A stretch of 64,000 nt of DNA from CAIKMD01 sp963803265 (GTDB lineage: Bacteria > Pseudomonadota > Alphaproteobacteria > ATCC43930 > CGMCC-115725). The notes under the pieces are model-generated. The model ran no database searches. It was not told the origin of the DNA and saw nothing but the letters and a program-made list of their open reading frames with translations. Made by a program: the position numbers and the translations under genes. The stretch spans positions 124,001 through 188,000 of the forward strand of contig CAWDLZ010000002.1 of NCBI GenBank assembly GCA_963803265.1, given 5' to 3'. Each line of letters begins with the position of its first letter. The first letter of the stretch is position 1. Below, piece after piece: positions 7,515-16,620 of the stretch.

Positions 7515-9860
7515 ACAAATGTCCTTGCATCTCCGTCACGGCGGCGCGCAATTGGTCCGGTCCGCCGAAGAGTCGGATGATGTCGGCGACCTGTCCGTGC
7601 GAGGAAATTGGGGGAACTTTGAGCACGTCGGGCAACGCGAATTGAGCATCGCCGTATTCGGCGTATTTCTCAATTAGCTCTTCAAGGATACGCCGCGCTT
7701 CGGGAGTGTAACGATCAAAGAAATCCTTCCTGTCGGATCGCAGCCGTTGCGCGCGTTCGCGGCGCGTGCGCAAGGGCGCATTAAAAGCGACATGACAGAT
7801 CAGATCAAACGGGTCGGCATCAGGCTGCTTGGCCGCGTCGGCCAATTCGTCGAACGCGATGCCTCGCTCCTCGAGCCGCCGCAGAATCTCGGAGCGCTTC
7901 TCGGGATCAGCCCATTGCGCGCGAAGATCTTGGAGGTCGGATAGAGCGTGCGGATGGTCTCCACGGCGTAGTCGGTATAGCGCACGACCCGTAATTGCCG
8001 CCCGGCCGGATCGAGCTCGTAAACTAGGTGGGCCGCGATTTCGACCTGGCCGCCGTCGAAATAGAATTTGCGGCGCTCGTTGCTCGCCGGCTCGACGATT
8101 TCCGGCCCGACTTGCTCTGGCTCGTGCTGTTTTTGCTCGCTTATGATCCTAGTTTCGCCTCCGTCGAGGATTTCTTCCTCGGTGATCGCGATGGGATCGC
8201 CGTCGAAATCGGGATCAGCAAAGAGCCGCGTCGCCGAGCCGGTATAGTCCAGGATGTTGAACCAGAGTTTCCCGCAATCGTCGCGGACGCGGGTGCCGCG
8301 ACCGATGATCTGTTTGAACTCCGTCATCGAGCCAATGACGCGGGCGCGCACAATGTTTTTGCAAGTTGGCGCATCGACGCCCGTCGTCAGCAATTGGGAG
8401 GTCGTGAGAATGGCGGGTGTCTTGCTATCAACATCCTGGAATCTTCCCAAATGCCCGCGGCCGATGTCGCCTTCGTTGGAGGTTACGCGGCAGACATAGT
8501 CGGGGTATTGAGCCACTAGATCTGCATTGAAGTTCGATAAAGCCACGCGCATTTCGCTGGCATGTTCCTGATCGACGCAAAAGATGATGGTTTTTGCGAA
8601 GCGATCATGCTTCTTCAGGAATGCGGTCAGGTGCACGGCGATCGCTTGAGTGCGAGCGCGGAGCGCGATCACGCGCTCGAAGTCTTTCGTTTGATATTCA
8701 TCATCGGGAATAGGACGACCGTAGCGATCGAGATCATCTTTGCCCGGCCTCCAGCCGGCGGCGTCCCATTCAGTGATGACGCGATGAACGCGATAGGGCG
8801 CAAGGAAGCCGTCGTCGATGCCCTGCCGCAGGCTGTACTGATAGACCGGATTGCCAAAATACCGGTAGCTATCGCGGTTGTCGTCGCGGAGCGGCGTCGC
8901 CGTCATGCCGAGCTGATAAGCCGGCTTGAAATAGTCGAGGATTTCGCGCCAAGCGCTTTCATCGCGGGCGCTACCGCGGTGACACTCATCAATGATCACG
9001 AGGTCGAAGAAATCCGACGGAAAGGCCTTGAACAGGCCCATGCGGCGCTCGTCTTCGGCGAGCGCCTGGTAGATCGCGAAATACATTTCGCGGCTCTTGA
9101 CGGCCTCTCCGGATTCGATCTTGTAGCGGGCGTCGCCGAAGGCGGCGAAGATGCCGTCCTTGGGCTGGTCGATCAGAATATTCCGGTCCGCGAGGTAGAG
9201 AATGCGCGGGCGGCGGAACTCGCCGCTGCGGTTCCAGCGCGCCGACCACAGCTTCCAACAAATCTGAAAGGCAACGACTGTCTTGCCCGTGCCGGTCGCC
9301 ATCGTGATCAAAACGCGGCGCTGGCCTTTGAGCAGGCTTTCGACGGCGCGATTGATGGCGATTTGTTGGTAATAGCGTTCGCCCTTTCCAACTGCGAAGT
9401 TCGAAGGCGTTAGAAGCTGCTGGGAGGCGCGCCCGTCCTCAAGGCCGCTACCGGTGCGATAGCGCTGCCATAATTCGTCCGGCGTGGGAAAGCGGTCGCT
9501 CCTGCGCTCGACCCCTGTGAAATAGTCGAATTCGACGATCTCGTGGCCATTGGTGGCAAAGGCAAATTTGAGGCCGAGCATCTCGGCATACTGCTTGGCC
9601 TGCTGTATGCCGTCGGCCGCCGTCTTGTAAGCCGCCTTGGCCTCGACCACGGCCAAAGGAAAGTCGCGCCGGTAACGCAGCAAGTAATCGGTTCGCTTCG
9701 GCGGCTTGCGAATGAAGCCCTTGCCGACCGGAACAATGCGACCGTCGGTGATGGTCCGTTGTTCGGCAATCGAGTGGGGTTCGCTGTCCCATCCGGCGGC
9801 GACGAGCCCGGGGACAACGAACTTCCGGCAGGTATCGGCTTCGCTTAGCGCCTCATTCAT
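7504..9860 (-). CDS. hsdR: Type I restriction endonuclease subunit R, one frameshift near the C-terminus
   Basis: This is the motor and nuclease subunit that translocates and cuts unmethylated DNA. It has an N-terminal PD-(D/E)xK nuclease (D58 in RTDYLL, EAK at 73-75), a Walker A at 187-194 (MATGTGKT), DECH at 291-294, TATP, and a late helicase motif (IGRGTRVR). The C-terminal domain (PFDLICHVAF, EIIRLFGG-like IIRLFGGPDQL) lies in another frame; a missing C near 7935 separates it. ATG at 9860 (MNEALSEAD) is chosen because the family starts here. The frame stays open upstream to 10109, but that part resembles nothing. The arrangement hsdR then hsdM-S, overlapping by 11 bases, is an operon. Whether the frameshift is real decides if the system is active. 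Confidence 0.88.
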
Positions 9861-10126
9861 TGTTTTGTTCGTGCCCGCGGTCACGCATACAGGGGGTTCC
9901 CCTACGAACCGAAAGTCAGGATCGGCCAATTCAGCCCGATAATCAATGTCCACGGCTGATACGGCCTTAGCCAGCACGAGCGGGTTACCCCCGCGCCTTC
10001 TGGCGTCAAGCCAGTGGGCTTTTCTCCCAGCATTCCGTCGCGGAAATATAATGGCCCTTGACCCGCGCAAATTCAGCGCTCTTGTATTGTTCTCATGCGC
10101 CGGCCCCATTCCAGATCGGCGAGCCG
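9861..10126. other. Intergenic stretch upstream of hsdR
   Basis: No supported gene is seen in these 266 bases. An open frame extends hsdR upstream through here, but its translation (rich in Arg, Ala and Gly) matches no part of the HsdR family. The stretch probably contains the hsdR promoter, although no clear sigma-70 boxes were picked out. Confidence 0.4.
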
Positions 10127-10339
10127 ATGATCGCCATGTCGGTTGAGGAAGTCGCTCGCGACATCGCCATCGCGCTCGCCGTGATCCGTCCGCCCATCCA
10201 GGTCGGGCGCGGGAGGAGGCTCCCGGCTGAGGCCGACGAGCAACGGCGCCAGGTCGCCGCGCTCATCGCCGAGCATTTCGAGCGCCGCGGGGTGCGTTGG
10301 TTCAGGCCGGCGCTTGAGAGTGGGCACAGCACTTTCTGA
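10127..10339 (+). CDS. Small hypothetical protein
   Basis: From ATG at 10127 the frame encodes about 70 residues beginning MIAMSVEEVARDIAIALAV, with a predicted helical, charged middle (EADEQRRQVAALIAEHFERRG). The composition is protein-like, but no family is recognised. It lies divergent from hsdR and 86 bases before the DUF2971 gene. It could be a chance frame in GC-rich DNA. Confidence 0.3.
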   Translation: MIAMSVEEVARDIAIALAVIRPPIQVGRGRRLPAEADEQRRQVAALIAEHFERRGVRWFRPALESGHSTF

Positions 10340-10425
10340 TTCGAAAGATGCTGATGACCCGAGTTCTGGCATGGCGGCGGAAATGTTGCGCGTGGGCTCA
10401 TGGCTTTCGGGGGGGGGGCAGGCAG

Positions 10426-11475
10426 ATGCAAGACGCCACAGGCGGCGCGGACCAAACGTCGCTCTTGACCGAGGATCAGATTCAGATTGCGTTGCGCCTT
10501 GAGAGCATTTTCATGCCGCATGCGCGACGGCAGCGGGACGAAACTCATCGGAAGCAACATGGAGACGCGCGCTCGCGCGAGCCAATCCGTTTTGCCCACT
10601 ACACGTCTACGGATGCGGCATTGCAAATCATAAAGAGCAAGCGAGTCTGGATGCGTAATGCAACGTGCATGTCCGACTACCGAGAGGTGCAGCACGGCTT
10701 CGACATCCTACAGCGGTACTTCGCCGACAAATCGAGAACCGACGCTTTCGTTGGAGCGCTCGACGCGTGCGTTCCGGGCGCCGCGATGGAGGCCATCAAC
10801 ACGTTCAATCAATGGTACACGTCGGTTGAGGCAAGCATCCGATTCCACACCTACATCGCTTCGATCTCGGAGCATCAAAGCGCCGAAGACCAGCACGGTC
10901 GTCTGTCGATGTGGCGCGCATTCGGGGGTAACACTGCGCGCGTCGCAATCGTCCTCAGCATCCCGTGGTACACGGGAGCTGCACTAGCACTAAACATCAT
11001 GTTTAGCCCCGTCGCTTATTTGACGGAAAACGCAGTTCATTCAGTGATTAGCGAAGTCATCGCGAACGTCAGCGGAAATTTCGACTTCCTTCGCTCGCTC
11101 GACCGGTCGGTGGTTGTCCAGATGGTCTTCCACATGCTTTTAGCCGGCGTCACGTGTCTAAAGCACGAGGGGTTTCGGGAGGAGCTTGAGTGGCGGGTCA
11201 TTTACACTCCGAAAATCCGCTCATCTCAGCTGATCGAACTTTCGACTGAAGTGATCGCGGGGGTCCCGCAACCAATCCATAAATTGCCGCTCGATGCATC
11301 GGTTTCTAGCGCTGTCGCGGGGCTCGATCTTGCACGCGTCTTCGACCGAGTGATCATCGGCCCATCACCGTATCCATGGGCAATGTATGAGGCCTTCGTG
11401 GGCGTGCTTCGTGGTATCTCAGTTCCGAAGCCGGAGGAGCGCGTCTTTGTTTCCGGTATCCCGATCCGAGGGTGA
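10426..11475 (+). CDS. DUF2971 domain protein
   Basis: The 349-residue protein shows the DUF2971 layout. It opens with RFAHYTSTDAALQIIKSKRVWMRN near residue 47 and continues with a short MSDYREVQHG segment, a long helical middle, the SMWRAFGG motif and a C-terminal FDRVIIGPSPYPWAM. DUF2971 proteins are poorly characterised and are often found near restriction and other defence genes. Here the gene lies about 570 bases from the hsdR start, on the opposite strand. ATG at 10426 follows a purine-rich GGGGGGGGGCAGGCAG stretch that could bind the ribosome; the frame is open upstream to 10348. A role in defence is inferred from position only. Confidence 0.72.
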   Translation: MQDATGGADQTSLLTEDQIQIALRLESIFMPHARRQRDETHRKQHGDARSREPIRFAHYTSTDAALQIIKSKRVWMRNATCMSDYREVQHGFDILQRYFADKSRTDAFVGALDACVPGAAMEAINTFNQWYTSVEASIRFHTYIASISEHQSAEDQHGRLSMWRAFGGNTARVAIVLSIPWYTGAALALNIMFSPVAYLTENAVHSVISEVIANVSGNFDFLRSLDRSVVVQMVFHMLLAGVTCLKHEGFREELEWRVIYTPKIRSSQLIELSTEVIAGVPQPIHKLPLDASVSSAVAGLDLARVFDRVIIGPSPYPWAMYEAFVGVLRGISVPKPEERVFVSGIPIRG

Positions 11476-11536
11476 AGCTACGGCGCGCGCGAAAGCGACG
11501 CTCGGCGAAGGCGAGGTAGTTGAGGAGGAGGCCGAA

Positions 11537-11923
11537 ATGCACGTTGTGATGGTTCATTGGCGCATCAAGCCGGACGAGGGAAGCATAAGTGCGTTCCTCA
11601 AGGATTGGCGAGAGGTGTATACCATCCCAAATCGAGCCGGGCTCATTGGAGAATTTCTTAGCGAAGCCCTACCGGCGAAGCTCTTCCCCGACACCACGTG
11701 GCACCTCGATCCAGACGGGCTTGGCGATTTCAAATCGTTCGTGAACGTGGCTCTCTGGCGCGACGCGAAGGATTTTCACGAACAAGTCGCGAAGAACTAC
11801 AACGACAACAATCCAATGAGGCCCTACGAGAAATATCGCCGGCGGCGCGTCGTTGCTGAGACTGTCGCTTGGCGCATCGGTCAATTCCCCCTACCCAATG
11901 CGGACTCGCCTGGGGTCCTCTGA
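11537..11923 (+). CDS. Small alpha-beta barrel-like protein, possibly antibiotic-biosynthesis-monooxygenase fold
   Basis: The 128-residue protein starts MHVVMVHWRIKPDEG and continues with a helix (ISAFLKDWREVYT), a strand-rich centre with W and F residues, and a second helix (DAKDFHEQVAKNY). This alternation resembles dimeric alpha-beta barrel proteins of the ABM type, but no catalytic residue can be assigned. A strong ribosome site (GAGGAGGAGG) just before ATG at 11537 fixes the start. It follows the DUF2971 gene by 61 bases on the same strand and may be co-transcribed with it. Confidence 0.55.
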   Translation: MHVVMVHWRIKPDEGSISAFLKDWREVYTIPNRAGLIGEFLSEALPAKLFPDTTWHLDPDGLGDFKSFVNVALWRDAKDFHEQVAKNYNDNNPMRPYEKYRRRRVVAETVAWRIGQFPLPNADSPGVL

Positions 11924-12090
11924 TAATCAGGTTGCTTGATAAGTTCCGAGTGTCAAGTGAGCAAACCGTGAGGATGTCTTGGGTCGCGGCCGATAATTGC
12001 AGAACGCTCGCTTTGATGAACCGTGCTCGTATAAATGGACTCAGCCCGATCATTCCTGGGATTCGCCCAGTTCCGCTCTTTGATGCCCCC

Positions 12091-12191
12091 ATTCGGCGGA
12101 AAATGGTTCCATCAGCACCGCCAGCGTCATCTCCGCCGGCTGCCGCCCATCGAGAATCGCTTCGACGATCTCCGGCGCGAGCAGCGTCAAT
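12091..12191 (-). pseudogene. Fragment of the recombinase-associated phage protein gene
   Basis: These 100 bases closely match 23050-23150, the 3' part of the small gene downstream of the serine recombinase. The shared translation covers LLAPEIVEAILDGRQPAE and LMEPFS. Nothing else of the module is present. It is probably a leftover end of a second recombinase element, so a related element once lay here. Confidence 0.65.
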
Positions 12192-12268
12192 CACCTGCTG
12201 GCGAAGCCCTGAGGCGCAGCCTAAGCTGCCGCTTCCCTCAATCGATCAATCGATCGACGGAGCAGGCC

Positions 12269-12737
12269 ATGGCGATGAAGATCGACCCCCGGAACTCCGG
12301 GCTGGCAGCAGCGCCACGTCGAGCTCTACCTCAAGACTGACGGAGCCGAGGGCCACGTCCTAGATTTCAGCCGGCCCGGCGTGCCCGAGGTCAACTGTCT
12401 CCTTCTGCAAACCACCGGCCGCAAGAGCCGTACGCCGAAAATCACGCCGCTCATTTATGGCAAGGATGGAGGCGGCTTCGTGGTCGTGGCCTCAAGGGGC
12501 GGGGCGCCCAATCATCCTGCGTGGTTCCTCAACCTCCGGGACACGCCCGAGGTCCGGTTTCAGGTGGTGGACAAAAAATACCGCGGCGTGGCGCGAATCA
12601 CGGCCGGCGCGGAACGCGATCGCCTATTCCGCATGATGGCGGGCCTCTTTCCATCCTATAACGAGTACCAGGCTAAGACCGCGCGCGAAATCCCGGTGGT
12701 GGTGCTGGAGCCGCAAGGGGAAGTAGCGCGGATTTAA
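12269..12737 (+). CDS. Deazaflavin-dependent nitroreductase-like protein, frameshifted near the start
   Basis: The reading MAMKIDPRNSG, then WQQRHVELYLKTDGAEGH and NCLLLQTTGRKSRTPKITPLIYG, matches the split-barrel family that includes F420-dependent nitroreductase Ddn. Family marks are LLLTTTGRKSG-like LLLQTTGRKSRT, the GGAPNHPAWFLNL segment and the closing REIPVVVLEPQ. The first ten codons and the rest are in different frames because of one extra G in the run at 12299-12301. From the internal ATG at 12381 only 118 residues are open. The cofactor (F420 or flavin) and the substrate are unknown. Confidence 0.75.
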
Positions 12738-12787
12738 TGATCGATGCGGCCCGTTGACGACGCCGGCCGAAGTGATAATGGAAATCA

Positions 12788-13015
12788 ATGCCCACCGAGC
12801 CGACATCTCGCACTGGAAGACCCCGGATCGTCGTAATCGTAACCGACGGCGGCGGACAACTCACTGCTGCAGTGTGGTACGAGAGCGAAACGGGACAGCG
12901 GACGCTCATCGCGAACGAGCTCGTGGATAATCTGACCGCGGCCGAGACCGCCGTGAACGCGCACGCGACACGGGCTGGGGTTTCACTGCAGGATGTGGAG
13001 CTGGTTCATCGATAG
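12788..13015 (+). CDS. Small hypothetical protein
   Basis: This open frame of 75 residues reads like a folded domain: strands RIVVIVTDGGG and TAAVWYESETGQRTLI, then the helix NLTAAETAVNAHATRAG and a final strand. No family is recognised. It lies 50 bases after the nitroreductase-like gene on the same strand. The composition supports a real gene, but the evidence is thin. Confidence 0.4.
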   Translation: MPTEPTSRTGRPRIVVIVTDGGGQLTAAVWYESETGQRTLIANELVDNLTAAETAVNAHATRAGVSLQDVELVHR

Positions 13016-13073
13016 GGGCGCTCGCGGGGTACGCGTCGGCATTGTATCAGGCACGGAGGCAGGCAGGAAGTGT

Positions 13074-13200
13074 ATGGTCTCGATCCATCCTCAAAAAAAA
13101 CTGCGCATCGGCGTCGTTGTTCCCAACGTCAACACCACGCGGAGATTGACTTCAACCGCCTGGCGCCGCCGGGGTAACGCGGCGTGCGGGCGGAGGCGCG
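13074..13200 (+). pseudogene. N-terminal fragment of a maleate isomerase / arylmalonate decarboxylase-like gene
   Basis: From ATG at 13074 the translation reads KKLRIGVVVPNVNTT, and in a shifted frame AEIDFNRLAPPG. This is the family opening RIGV.VPs.NTT...E..RLaP of Asp/Glu racemase-superfamily enzymes such as maleate isomerase. The frame is broken at least twice and the rest of the gene is missing; the convergent flavin oxidoreductase gene ends at 13208. Maleate isomerase would fit an aromatic catabolic pathway, but this remnant cannot be active. Confidence 0.5.
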
Positions 13201-13207
13201 CGTCCCG

Positions 13208-14342
13208 TTAAAGCGGCCGGTACGGCTTTCGCAAGCCGGTCTGCTCGATAAGAGGCATGACCTCCGCGATGAACTGCCGCATCTCGTCGTGGTAATTGAC
13301 CCAGGACAGCACAATGCCGTCGAGCCCGGTCTTGTTCAGCGCGATTAGCTCATCGACGATCTGCGCCGGCGTGCCGACCAGCGGATATCCGCCCCAGCCG
13401 GCCACCATCCGCAGCTTCATCTGCTCGTAGGTTTCCGGCGACATGTTCGGATCCTTGCGGCCTTGCTCCGCGATGATGGTCTCGACCGCGCCGAGATCGC
13501 CCTTCTCGTAGATGTAGTAGTGCGCGTAGTCTTTGGCCTCCTTCTCGGTCGGGCGGCAGACGACGCGGCAGCTCGTCCAGGATCTGGAACTCGCGCGCGA
13601 ACTCCTCGCGTCCGAGGCGGCGTAGTTCCGCGATCGAAGCTTTGCCCTTCTCGAGATTTTCCTCGTAGAAGCCGATGAAGGCCATATCGGCATTCTTGGC
13701 CGCAAAGCGCGCGCCGATGCCTGAGCTGCCGGCGTTCATGATCGGCGGGTGAGGCCGCTGCAGCGGCTTCGGCTGGTGAAAGCCCTTTTCGATATGGAAG
13801 AATTTGCCGTCGTAGTCGAATTCCGCTTCCTCGGTCCACAATTTGCGTACCACCTCGACCCATTCATCGGCATAGGCGTAGCGCGCGTCGTGGTCCATCG
13901 TCTGGAGCCCGAACATGCGCAGCTCCTGCGAGTACCAGCCGCACACCACGTTCAAGGCGAACCGCCCGCCCGCGAGATGATCGACGGTGGTGCACTGCTT
14001 GGCCGCGACGATCGGGTGGATGGTCGGCACATGGGTGGTGCAGAAGATCGAGGCATGGTTCGTGACCGCCCCCATCCCGGCGGCCCAAGTCAGGGTCTCG
14101 TAGCAGGTGCCGTTGAAGTTGGTTTCGCCGCCGAAGCCTTTCCAGCGCGCGACCGGCACAAGAGCCTCGAAGCCCGCGCGGTCCGCGGTAGTGACGATGT
14201 CGCGGCTGTTGGGCCAGTTCATCTCGAGATGGCCCGGCGCCGTAGTCGCGGCGCAGCCATTGCTGACATTGGCGCCGAACACGCCAAGCTTCAGCCGGTT
14301 GTCGCTATAAAGCGCGTTGAGGGTGCGGCGGTCGGCGCTCAT
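13208..14342 (-). CDS. LLM-class flavin-dependent monooxygenase, one frameshift
   Basis: This is a luciferase-like (beta/alpha)8 oxidoreductase that uses reduced FMN. The N-terminal part has KLGVFGANVSNG, ADRAGFEALVPVARWKG, the HLAGGRFALNVVCGW segment and the PPIMNAGSSGIGARFAA phosphate-binding region. The C-terminal part (VVCRPTEKEAKDYAHYYI, VGTPAQIVDELIALNKTGLDGI) is one frame away, because of an extra base near 13566-13572. ATG at 14342 is preferred over the TTG three codons upstream. Relatives include pyrimidine oxygenase RutA and alkanesulfonate monooxygenase. It follows the amidohydrolase fragment by 13 bases in the same direction. The substrate is unknown. Confidence 0.82.
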
Positions 14343-14355
14343 ATGGTGCAACGTC

Positions 14356-14540
14356 CTACAATTTCAGAACGCGCTCGGTATTCTTATGCGCGATCTTCTG
14401 CTTTTCCTGGGTCGAGAGCGGAAGAGAGTCAAGCCATTCGCGGCCCAGCTTGTTGGATTCGAACGGGCAATCGACCGACACGATGAGTTTGTCGAGTGCC
14501 TGCGCTAGCCGGCGTGGGCTCTCCGTGTCGATCGGCGCGC
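14356..14540 (-). pseudogene. C-terminal fragment of an amidohydrolase / ACMSD-like decarboxylase gene
   Basis: The minus strand reads ALDKLIVSVDCPFESN, then REWLDSLPLSTQEKQKIAH and NTERVLKL before a TAG at 14356. This is the typical end of amidohydrolase-2 family proteins (FSVDyPFE...W....PLs..dr.KI...Na.rLf.L), which include resorcylate decarboxylases and ACMSD. The rest of the gene is absent; a transposase remnant lies upstream. It ends 13 bases before the LLM gene start, so the two were probably an operon. Confidence 0.6.
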
Positions 14541-14569
14541 TAGGCGGCTGATCTATGTGACATCGGAGG

Positions 14570-14750
14570 AGTTACCCTGCGTCGCCTGGTCACACGGCGA
14601 TCGCATCAACGCCGTCCTTGCCGCCGCCGGCTACAGCTTCTCTCTGCTACTGCGCTGGCTCGAAGCGCTCTTGCGTGCCCTGTTTGCCATGCTCAATATC
14701 GCGGCTCGCCAGCCGCAAAGCGTCTAAATCAGCAGTTCTTCACGGACGAC
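14570..14750 (+). mobile_element. IS5-like transposase C-terminal remnant
   Basis: The frame reading GDRINAVLAAAGYSFSLLLRW, then ALLRALFAMLNI, with stop at 14725, is the C-terminal end of an IS5-type (DDE) transposase. No N-terminal part or catalytic triad is present. The element end presumably lies just after the stop codon. It separates the amidohydrolase fragment from the Rieske gene region and marks an old insertion or deletion. Confidence 0.6.
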
Positions 14751-14840
14751 TCGTTACCCTCGATATTGCGGGGGGTCCCGAATGGATGCTGAAACACAAG
14801 CAAATCGATCGCCGCCACGCGCTAAGCGTGCTCCCAGCTC

Positions 14841-14872
14841 AGCCCCGCTTCCCCGACGGGGCTTTTGTTTTG
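14841..14872 (+). terminator. Rho-independent terminator-like hairpin
   Basis: AGCCCCG at 14841-14847 pairs perfectly with CGGGGCT at 14857-14863 across a 9-base loop, followed by TTTGTTTT. The T-tract makes it directional on the plus strand. No intact plus-strand gene lies just upstream, so it may belong to the lost element or gene represented by the transposase remnant. Confidence 0.5.
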
Positions 14873-15011
14873 AGACCTTGGCGCGCCCGGTCGCGAATTA
14901 TCCGCTTGGCTTCATCCGCGGCTTGGCCTTATCTCCATTCAAGCCGTTCTTCCCCCGCCGTTGGCATAGTCACGCCATAGTCGCCGACGCGGATCGCTGA
15001 TCCCTTCCGTT

Positions 15012-16184
15012 CTAGGCGCTCTCGAGGGCGCCGATGGGTTCTGTCGGAACTTGCCAATCAGTGATCGGCCGACCTTCGAGCAAGGCAGTGAGATCGCGGA
15101 TCCATAAGCGGCGCAGGAGCACCGGCTTCACATCGGTGCTTCCGAGCATCTCCTTGTCGCGCCCTTCGATCGCCCCTTGGCCAACCTGAATGACGTAGTC
15201 CTCGATCGCAAAGCTCGTATACGGGTCCATGTCCTGAGGCAGATCCTCGAGCGTCATCTCGCCTTCGAGGATTTTCTCCGCCAAGTCCCACCGGACATTG
15301 ACCTGCCGCTCCTGCTCCTCGGCGCGCACCCCTGCGTATCGCTTGGCGTCCTCGCCGTAGAGCGGCGTGTTCGTCACATCGAAGGCCACGAACTTGGCGT
15401 CGTTGATCGGCACCGACCAAGTCATCTTGGCCTCAACGATATCCCGATCGCGGAATCCCGGCATGCCCATGCGCTTCCAGAACAGCCGTGCATTGGGCAT
15501 GAAGAAATGGGCCTGGTTGCGATAGTCGACCGCTTCGCGATTGAGGGTCCGGTAGCTGACGTAGCCATAGGGCGTTTCCTGAACGCTTTCCTTGCGCAAG
15601 GTGAGGCTCTGAGTGCGGCCGGTGCGTAGCGCCGTGGCGCGATGGACCCATGGCACGTGGCTGTTGTCGGTATCGAGCCGGTTCCAGAATGTGCAAGGGA
15701 TCACCTCCGGCGGATCGGCGACGATCACCCCAGGTTGGTCGAAATCCGGATACTGCCGGAACATGGGCGGCTCGCCCTCGCCGAAATAGGCGAAGATCAG
15801 CCCGACATATTCGCGCACCGGATAGGTCCTGAGCTTGACCCGCGCGCAAAACGGCCGATCCTCATTGGGCTGCTCGTCGCATTGGCCAGTACCGTCAAAC
15901 CGCCAGCCGTGAAAGCGGCAGCGCAGGCCATCGCCTTCGACCCAGCCTAGGGACATCAGCGCGCCGCGGTGCGGACAGCGCGCGCGCGTGATATGCGGCG
16001 TTCCGTCCTCGCCGCGATAGATCGTGAACTTCTCGCCCAAGATCTCGATCGGCTTCGCCAGCTTCGGCCGCAAATCCTGCGCCCGCATCACCGGGTGCCA
16101 GAACATGCGCAAGTAGCGTCCCGCCAGCGTCCCGGGACCCACGGCTTCGAGATCGGCATACTGCAGCGGTCGATCCAGCGCCAT
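15012..16184 (-). CDS. Rieske aromatic ring-hydroxylating oxygenase, alpha subunit (copy 1)
   Basis: This enzyme adds oxygen to an aromatic ring or demethylates an aromatic ether, using electrons from a reductase. The 390-residue protein has the Rieske [2Fe-2S] ligands C70-x-H72 (CPHRG) and C89-x2-H92 (CRFHGW). The mononuclear iron site lies in NRLDTDNSHVPWVH, with His at 176 and 181. It resembles phthalate 4,5-dioxygenase and vanillate demethylase-type subunits that work without a beta chain. ATG at 16184 follows a GGAGGGAGAGG ribosome site; the frame is open to 16385 but unlike the family. It is nearly identical to the gene at 17678-18847. No reductase gene is in the window. Confidence 0.93.
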   Translation of the reverse strand: MALDRPLQYADLEAVGPGTLAGRYLRMFWHPVMRAQDLRPKLAKPIEILGEKFTIYRGEDGTPHITRARCPHRGALMSLGWVEGDGLRCRFHGWRFDGTGQCDEQPNEDRPFCARVKLRTYPVREYVGLIFAYFGEGEPPMFRQYPDFDQPGVIVADPPEVIPCTFWNRLDTDNSHVPWVHRATALRTGRTQSLTLRKESVQETPYGYVSYRTLNREAVDYRNQAHFFMPNARLFWKRMGMPGFRDRDIVEAKMTWSVPINDAKFVAFDVTNTPLYGEDAKRYAGVRAEEQERQVNVRWDLAEKILEGEMTLEDLPQDMDPYTSFAIEDYVIQVGQGAIEGRDKEMLGSTDVKPVLLRRLWIRDLTALLEGRPITDWQVPTEPIGALESA

Positions 16185-16620
16185 CCTCTCCCTCCTATGT
16201 GTCATATTTGGTTCAATCATACGCGCAATTTTCGCTCGCGACAAACGGGACCATCCTACGCCTACATTGCCTTCATCCATCAGTGTGGGCTTTCGCGCAT
16301 CGACGGTGGCATTGATCGGTCTCGCCTCTAGTCCTCGGTCCGATTGCGCACGGGATCGCCCGCGCAAGCATACGGTCGCTGCCATGCTGCGGCCCGGGGC
16401 GCGCGCTCGTTACGGCTTTGATCGATCGACGCTGACGTAGCGGTCGATACCGCAACGGCGAGAGGGAAGTGCCGGCACGTCCCCCTGACGACGCCTTTGC
16501 ACCAAGCCAGTGATGCGCGTAATGCCGTAATCTGTTATCGTGACAACGCGTGCCGATCGACGCGAAACGGGACATAAGATCCCGTCGCTTAAACGACAAT
16601 ATGCGGTGGGCGAGGAAGCG
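16185..16620. other. Divergent intergenic region between Rieske copy 1 and a binding-protein gene
   Basis: These 436 bases separate two divergently transcribed genes and should hold both promoters. No supported gene, repeat or clear operator was seen. A short AT-richer patch (TTAAACGACAATATGCGG) lies about 30 bases before the GTG start of the binding-protein gene. Confidence 0.4.
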
